Source: Bacillus sp. UNC41MFS5 (lineage in GTDB: Bacteria; Bacillota; Bacilli; Bacillales_B; DSM-18226). From it: a DNA stretch of 64,000 nucleotides. Position 1 is the first letter of the stretch, and the number at the start of each line of letters is the position of its first letter. Positions 60,548 through 64,000 of the stretch are shown here, piece by piece. The DNA lies in assembly GCF_000686805.1 (NCBI RefSeq), contig NZ_JMLP01000011.1, positions 303,143 to 367,142 of the forward strand. The letters run 5' to 3'. The notes under the pieces are model-generated. The model was not told where the DNA came from. It did no database searches and saw nothing but the letters and a program-made list of their open reading frames with translations. Made by a program: the position numbers and the translations under genes.

Positions 60548-60911
60548 CGAGACCGGTTATTAACTACCTGGCTTTGAAATTTTACTTATCGTCGGCCGTC
60601 TTTCCAAGGACAAACCTTTTGGGGTTTGTCCTTACATGTTTCCAATACTTATTCATGACAAGTCTCCACCTACTTCCCCAAATTTCTCAACTAATCAAAC
60701 GCTGATTGAAACAAGCAAGAGTCTTGATTATAACGAATTTCCTAGGCTAAACATGCGTGAAGCCTGTCGAACCTCGCTTAAAAATTTCGCAGGAAATATC
60801 CCACTTTTCTACAAAATTTCAAAATTGATGAATAACCATTTTTATGAAGAAAAAGTGAATACAACTTCCAAAAATAAGCAACATATAAAAAAACAAGTAA
60901 GGTGAAAACAA
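60548..60911. other. Intergenic region
   Basis: 364 bases. AAGGACAAACC, loop, GGTTTGTCCTT (60606-60633) is a strong hairpin but has no T-run. A plus-strand frame at 60636-60905 has no ribosome binding site and no recognisable protein. Confidence 0.5.
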
Positions 60912-61409
60912 ATGGTAGCTACCATCCTTAGAGTAGGGCTTTTCTTGATTCCTTGGTTAACCGTTCCTTTTATACCGAAAGATGAGTTTAAAAAGTTTAC
61001 ACCAGTAGCAATATTCACATCATTTTTGGTTCTTATCGTAAGCTTTTTATCAATCCCATTTAAATGGTGGACTATAAAGGGAGGACTCATTACTAAAACC
61101 TTCAATGACCTTAGCTTCATATTGGGACCATTCTTTGTTGGAACGATTTGGATTTTCCGGATGACCTTCGGGAAATTTGGCCTCTTTGCTTTGGTAAATT
61201 TATTGATGGATTTCTTCCTATCCTTCCCCTTCACTTGGTTGGCTCAAAAATTAAAGATGTACAAATTAGTAAATTTTAAGCCTAAGCACGTTTTTTATAT
61301 CTCCATTTCTTTTGCTCTTGCAAGCTACGTCTACCAACTATTCATAACTCGTGATACCACTGACCATACCAATCACCATAAAAATCACTTAAGAACAGAC
61401 AAAAGCTAG
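60912..61409 (+). CDS. Membrane protein of unknown function
   Basis: 165 residues; ATG 60912, 9 bases after AAGGTG. About four membrane helices (LRVGLFLIPWLTVPFI, VAIFTSFLVLIVSFL, FILGPFFVGTIWIF, HVFYISISFALASYVYQLF) and a polar His-rich tail (DHTNHHKNH). No family recognised. A frame on the opposite strand is a shadow of it. Confidence 0.75.
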   Translation: MVATILRVGLFLIPWLTVPFIPKDEFKKFTPVAIFTSFLVLIVSFLSIPFKWWTIKGGLITKTFNDLSFILGPFFVGTIWIFRMTFGKFGLFALVNLLMDFFLSFPFTWLAQKLKMYKLVNFKPKHVFYISISFALASYVYQLFITRDTTDHTNHHKNHLRTDKS

Positions 61410-61421
61410 TCTGTTTTTTTG
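61394..61421 (+). terminator. Rho-independent terminator overlapping the gene end
   Basis: AACAGAC, loop including the stop codon, GTCTGTT with seven T. Confidence 0.8.
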
Positions 61422-61584
61422 TTTGCTAATCTCAGTTTTATTTAATTTTCAACTTTTAATGCCGTAGCCATGAAAACCACCCTATTAGGACTCACTCTTT
61501 TATAAAATTCCCCAATCATGTTAAAATTTTCTGGTATAATTTATTCTTAGAATACAATATTGAGAATAGGAAGGAGAGTGTATT

Positions 61585-61848
61585 TTGGAAGGTTCATTTG
61601 GTTTGCTTTTAAACATAGTCATCACCATTTATTTAGTTATTGATTCTCGAAAGCATGGTAAAAGCCCCGTCCTTTGGGGAATTCTCGGATTCTTCTTTGG
61701 AGCGATTGCCTTAGGGATTTACTTAATTAAAACAGATCGAAAAGTTATCGGTTGGATTATTACGATTATTAGTATTATCGGTTATATTGTCTTACTCCTA
61801 GTCATATTATTAGGGGTTGCGCTAATAATGGGCGGAGGGTTTTCTTAA
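61585..61848 (+). CDS. Small membrane protein
   Basis: 87 residues; TTG start at 61585 after GGAAGGAGAG. Three hydrophobic segments (LLLNIVITIYLVID, LWGILGFFFGAIALGIYLI, IIGYIVLLLVILLGVALIM) with SRKHGKS and KTDRK loops. Resembles small phospholipase-D-nuclease-like or PLDc_N-neighbour membrane proteins; function unknown. Confidence 0.7.
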   Translation: MEGSFGLLLNIVITIYLVIDSRKHGKSPVLWGILGFFFGAIALGIYLIKTDRKVIGWIITIISIIGYIVLLLVILLGVALIMGGGFS

Positions 61849-61913
61849 GAAGTGTTAAATACACCCCTGGAACCATCCCCTAATTTTCTCAGGGATCATT
61901 CACAAAACTATTA

Positions 61914-61948
61914 AAACTATGCTGAACAACAAACAGCATGGTTTTTTT
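61914..61948 (+). terminator. Rho-independent terminator
   Basis: AACTATGCTG, loop, CAGCATGGTTTTTTT. Confidence 0.8.
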
Positions 61949-62026
61949 ATGTTTGTATTCAATCACCCAGTCAGTAAACTAATAATCTATTGGTATAATT
62001 TTCAGAATCTAATAATCAGTTAGTTA

Positions 62027-62055
62027 TTTACAAAACACGTATAAATGTATATAAT
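62027..62055 (+). promoter_or_regulatory. Sigma-A promoter of the TauE gene
   Basis: TTTACA, 17-base spacer, TATAAT, 38 bases before the ATG at 62093. Confidence 0.7.
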
Positions 62056-62092
62056 CCTATATAAATACTAGGAATTGATAGGGCGTGCGGAT

Positions 62093-62857
62093 ATGAGTAT
62101 AGGGATTACATTGATGGGTTTACTTGTTGGCTTTTTGGTAGGGTTGACGGGTGTCGGCGGAGCAGCACTCCTAACCCCTGTGCTAATTTTAATAGGGGTT
62201 AATCCTTCAATTGCTGTGGGTACAGACCTTGTTTATAATTCAATCACGAAGCTATTCGGACTTGTTCAACATTGGAGACAAAAAACAGTTAATGTTCAGA
62301 TGGTTAAGTATTTAGCGATGGGAAGTATCCCTAGTGCGGTCATTGCGATTGGCTCCCTTCACTATTTTGAATCGTATTACCACAATCAAGAGCAGATTAT
62401 TAGGCATTCCCTCGGTTATATACTGATTTTTGTTTCACTCGCAATCATTATAAGAACGTTTGTAGAGAAAAAATTAAGACCTAACCGTTGGCAATTAAAG
62501 CCTTTGAGTGAAAAGAAGATGCTAACCATTTTAATTGGCTGCATTTTTGGATTTATCGTCGGACTCACTTCTTTAGGGTCAGGTTCTTTATTCGCTGTGG
62601 CAATGATCTATCTATATCGAATGAAAACATCAGAGATGGTTGGTACGGATATTACTCACGCGTTTCTTTTGGTAACGGCAGCAGGAATGCTCCACATCGG
62701 TTATGGAAATGTTAACTATATGCTTGTGGGTAATTTACTTATGGGCTCCATTCCGGGAGTACTGATTGGCAGCAGCATTTCTGCAAAGGTTCCAACGAGA
62801 CCGCTGCGAACCGTTGTTGCTGTATTAATCTTTGTAAGTGGACTGAAGTTAATCTAA
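62093..62857 (+). CDS. TauE/SafE-family anion exporter
   Basis: 254 residues from ATG 62093, after TAGGG; TTG 62075 is the alternative (260 residues). About eight helices. GFLVGLTGVGGAALLTPVL and its repeat GFIVGLTSLGSGSLFAVAMI are the two halves of the TauE/SafE (DUF81) fold; exports sulfite, sulfoacetate or similar anions. Own promoter and terminator, so a single gene. Confidence 0.88.
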   Translation: MSIGITLMGLLVGFLVGLTGVGGAALLTPVLILIGVNPSIAVGTDLVYNSITKLFGLVQHWRQKTVNVQMVKYLAMGSIPSAVIAIGSLHYFESYYHNQEQIIRHSLGYILIFVSLAIIIRTFVEKKLRPNRWQLKPLSEKKMLTILIGCIFGFIVGLTSLGSGSLFAVAMIYLYRMKTSEMVGTDITHAFLLVTAAGMLHIGYGNVNYMLVGNLLMGSIPGVLIGSSISAKVPTRPLRTVVAVLIFVSGLKLI

Positions 62858-62865
62858 TTTTGGAT

Positions 62866-62896
62866 AAAAAAGCCAGCAGATCTGCTGGCTTTTTTT
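62866..62896 (+). terminator. Rho-independent terminator of the TauE gene
   Basis: AAAAAAGCCAGCAGA directly followed by TCTGCTGGCTTTTTTT. Confidence 0.9.
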
Positions 62897-62980
62897 ATAT
62901 GAATCTATATAACTATTATTATGAAACCATCGTATGATTTTTAGTGAAGTTCGAACCGTCTCGATGGCTCATTTAAACAT

Positions 62981-63027
62981 AAAAAAACCACCTTCAAAAA
63001 ATGGTTACTTTTTTAAAGGTGGTTGTT
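62981..63027 (-). terminator. Rho-independent terminator of the tRNA array
   Basis: On the minus strand AACCACCTT, loop, AAGGTGGTT followed by seven T, 31 bases past the tRNA-Asn gene. Confidence 0.75.
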
Positions 63028-63057
63028 ATTAAATGAATGTTTATTAAGTTAAAAAAA

Positions 63058-63132
63058 TGGCTCCGCAGGTAGGACTCGAACCTACGACCGATCGGTTAAC
63101 AGCCGATAGCTCTACCACTGAGCTACTGCGGA
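63058..63132 (-). tRNA. tRNA-Asn (GTT)
   Basis: Cloverleaf with acceptor TCCGCAG/CTGCGGA, anticodon loop CTGTTAA, CCA encoded. Confidence 0.95.
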
Positions 63133-63143
63133 ACAATATATAG

Positions 63144-63217
<74 letters not shown>

Positions 63218-63221
63218 AATT

Positions 63222-63295
63222 TGGAGCGGGTGATGAGAATCGAACTCACAACATCAGCTTGGAAGGCTGAGGTTTTACCACTAAACTACACCCGC
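63222..63295 (-). tRNA. tRNA-Gly (TCC)
   Basis: Acceptor GCGGGTG with U73, anticodon loop CTTCCAA, CCA encoded. Confidence 0.95.
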
Positions 63296-63306
63296 ATATG
63301 AAAATT

Positions 63307-63380
63307 TGGAGGCAACACCCGGATTTGAACCGGGGATAGAGGTTTTGCAGACCTCGGCCTTACCACTTGGCTATGCTGCC
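63307..63380 (-). tRNA. tRNA-Cys (GCA)
   Basis: Acceptor GGCAGCA/TGTTGCC (one G-U pair), anticodon loop CTGCAAA, CCA encoded. Confidence 0.95.
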
Positions 63381-63396
63381 CAATTATTAGAATAAA

Positions 63397-63473
63397 TGGG
63401 GCGGCTGATGGGAATCGAACCCACGAATGCCTGAACCACAATCAGGTGCGTTAACCACTTCGCCACAACCGCC
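63397..63473 (-). tRNA. tRNA-His (GTG)
   Basis: Acceptor GCGGTTG with the extra G-1 opposite C73, anticodon loop TTGTGGT, CCA encoded. Confidence 0.95.
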
Positions 63474-63477
63474 ATGA

Positions 63478-63562
63478 TGGTGGAGGGGGACGGATTCGAA
63501 CCGCCGAACCCTGAGGGAGCGGATTTACAGTCCGCCGCGTTTAGCCACTTCGCTACCCCTCC
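63478..63562 (-). tRNA. tRNA-Tyr (GTA)
   Basis: Long variable arm, anticodon loop CTGTAAA, acceptor GGAGGGG, CCA encoded. Confidence 0.95.
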
Positions 63563-63572
63563 ATATTAAAAA

Positions 63573-63645
63573 TGGCTCAGGACGGAATCGAACCGCCGAC
63601 ACAAGGATTTTCAGTCCTTTGCTCTACCGACTGAGCTACTGAGCC
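63573..63645 (-). tRNA. tRNA-Phe (GAA)
   Basis: Acceptor GGCTCAG/CTGAGCC, anticodon loop CTGAAAA, CCA not encoded. Confidence 0.95.
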
Positions 63646-63674
63646 TAAATTATATATAAAAAATCTATAAGAAA

Positions 63675-63691
63675 CAGTAGGTTACCTACTG
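63675..63691. repeat. Inter-tRNA hairpin (Phe-Asp)
   Basis: CAGTAGG-TTA-CCTACTG. Possible processing element in the tRNA transcript. Confidence 0.5.
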
Positions 63692-63700
63692 GGATAAAAA

Positions 63701-63777
63701 TGGCGGTCCGGACGGGACTCGAACCCGCGACCTCCTGCGTGACAGGCAGGCATTCTAACCAACTGAACTACCGGACC
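63701..63777 (-). tRNA. tRNA-Asp (GTC)
   Basis: Acceptor GGTCCGG, G73, anticodon loop CTGTCAC, CCA encoded. Confidence 0.95.
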
Positions 63778-63783
63778 AGAGTT

Positions 63784-63804
63784 TTTTCAAGCTATGCTTG
63801 AAAA
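63784..63804. repeat. Inter-tRNA hairpin (Asp-fMet)
   Basis: TTTTCAAGC-TAT-GCTTGAAAA between the Asp and initiator Met tRNA genes. Confidence 0.5.
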
Positions 63805-63812
63805 TAACTTAA

Positions 63813-63886
<74 letters not shown>

Positions 63887-63907
63887 ACAATAATATATTA
63901 AAGATAA

Positions 63908-64000
63908 TGGAGGAGGAAGAGGGATTCGAACCCCCGCGCGGTATGACCCGCCTGTCGGTTTTCAAGACCGATCCCTTCAGCCAAACTTGGGTATTCCTCC
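63908..64000 (-). tRNA. tRNA-Ser (TGA)
   Basis: Long variable arm, anticodon loop CTTGAAA, acceptor GGAGGAA/TTCCTCC, CCA encoded. The 5' end is the last base of the window, so the gene is complete. The discriminator reads as U73, where bacillar tRNA-Ser usually has G73. Confidence 0.9.

Noticed and set aside
60842..61234. 130-codon minus-strand frame
   Set aside because: Lies antisense to a better-supported membrane protein gene with a ribosome binding site; low-complexity basic sequence.

Overview
The window reads as the chromosome of an aerobic, endospore-forming-type Bacillaceae bacterium (Bacillus/Neobacillus-like; genus not certain). This rests on low GC content, strong AGGAGG ribosome binding sites, frequent TTG/GTG starts, B. 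subtilis-type genes (yokU-kamA, ywrA/B/D-type, ypuA, intracellular subtilisin, LysM-3D protein), cre-like boxes and a trnB-like tRNA array. No rRNA, CRISPR array, prophage or intact insertion sequence is visible.

Layout. 1-10 kb: the end of an MFS transporter, a secreted GDPD-PhoD fusion phosphodiesterase, a DUF3311/sodium-symporter pair, a DUF4309-GH3 lipoglycan/peptidoglycan-type glycosidase, a LysM-3D wall protein and a secreted PHP phosphoesterase followed by a decayed copy of PhoD sequence. 10-16 kb (minus strand): MSOX-like amine oxidase, MFS transporter, an aromatic-amino-acid-lyase homologue that has lost the MIO-forming Ala-Ser-Gly loop (best explained as an ergothionase-like or related MIO-free lyase), and an AraC regulator. 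16-23 kb: a sigma-54 operon for a quaternary amine, most simply carnitine: Rieske oxygenase, aldehyde dehydrogenase, D-malate/tartrate dehydrogenase, and a second DUF3311/symporter pair, with its divergent PAS-AAA+ activator. 23-30 kb: a mannosylglycerate-type locus (glycerate kinase, RpiR regulator, PTS EIIABC, GH38) with a 21-bp-periodic intergenic repeat. 30-37 kb: a second sigma-54 module (PAS-AAA+ activator, class III aminotransferase, aldehyde dehydrogenase, MFS). 37-41 kb: split chromate transporter, gamma-glutamyltransferase and LysR. 41-45 kb: an endonuclease I-like protein translationally coupled to intracellular subtilisin, then a YpuA-like protein. 45-58 kb: a long minus-strand operon for lysine catabolism through beta-lysine to GABA and succinate, preceded by a third sigma-54 promoter, a palindrome and a possible 10-residue leader peptide. 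58-63 kb: azoreductase, hydrolase, sigma factor, membrane proteins, TauE. 63-64 kb: ten tRNA genes on the minus strand.

The common theme is catabolism of nitrogenous compatible solutes and amino acids (carnitine-like betaines, perhaps ergothioneine or another trimethylated histidine, mannosylglycerate, lysine) under sigma-54 (SigL) and catabolite control. Three independent -12/-24 promoters with the same TGGCAC-N5-TTGC core occur within 37 kb. The most unusual single gene is the MIO-less lyase at 11470-13029. All functional assignments come from reading motifs and context; no database search was run.
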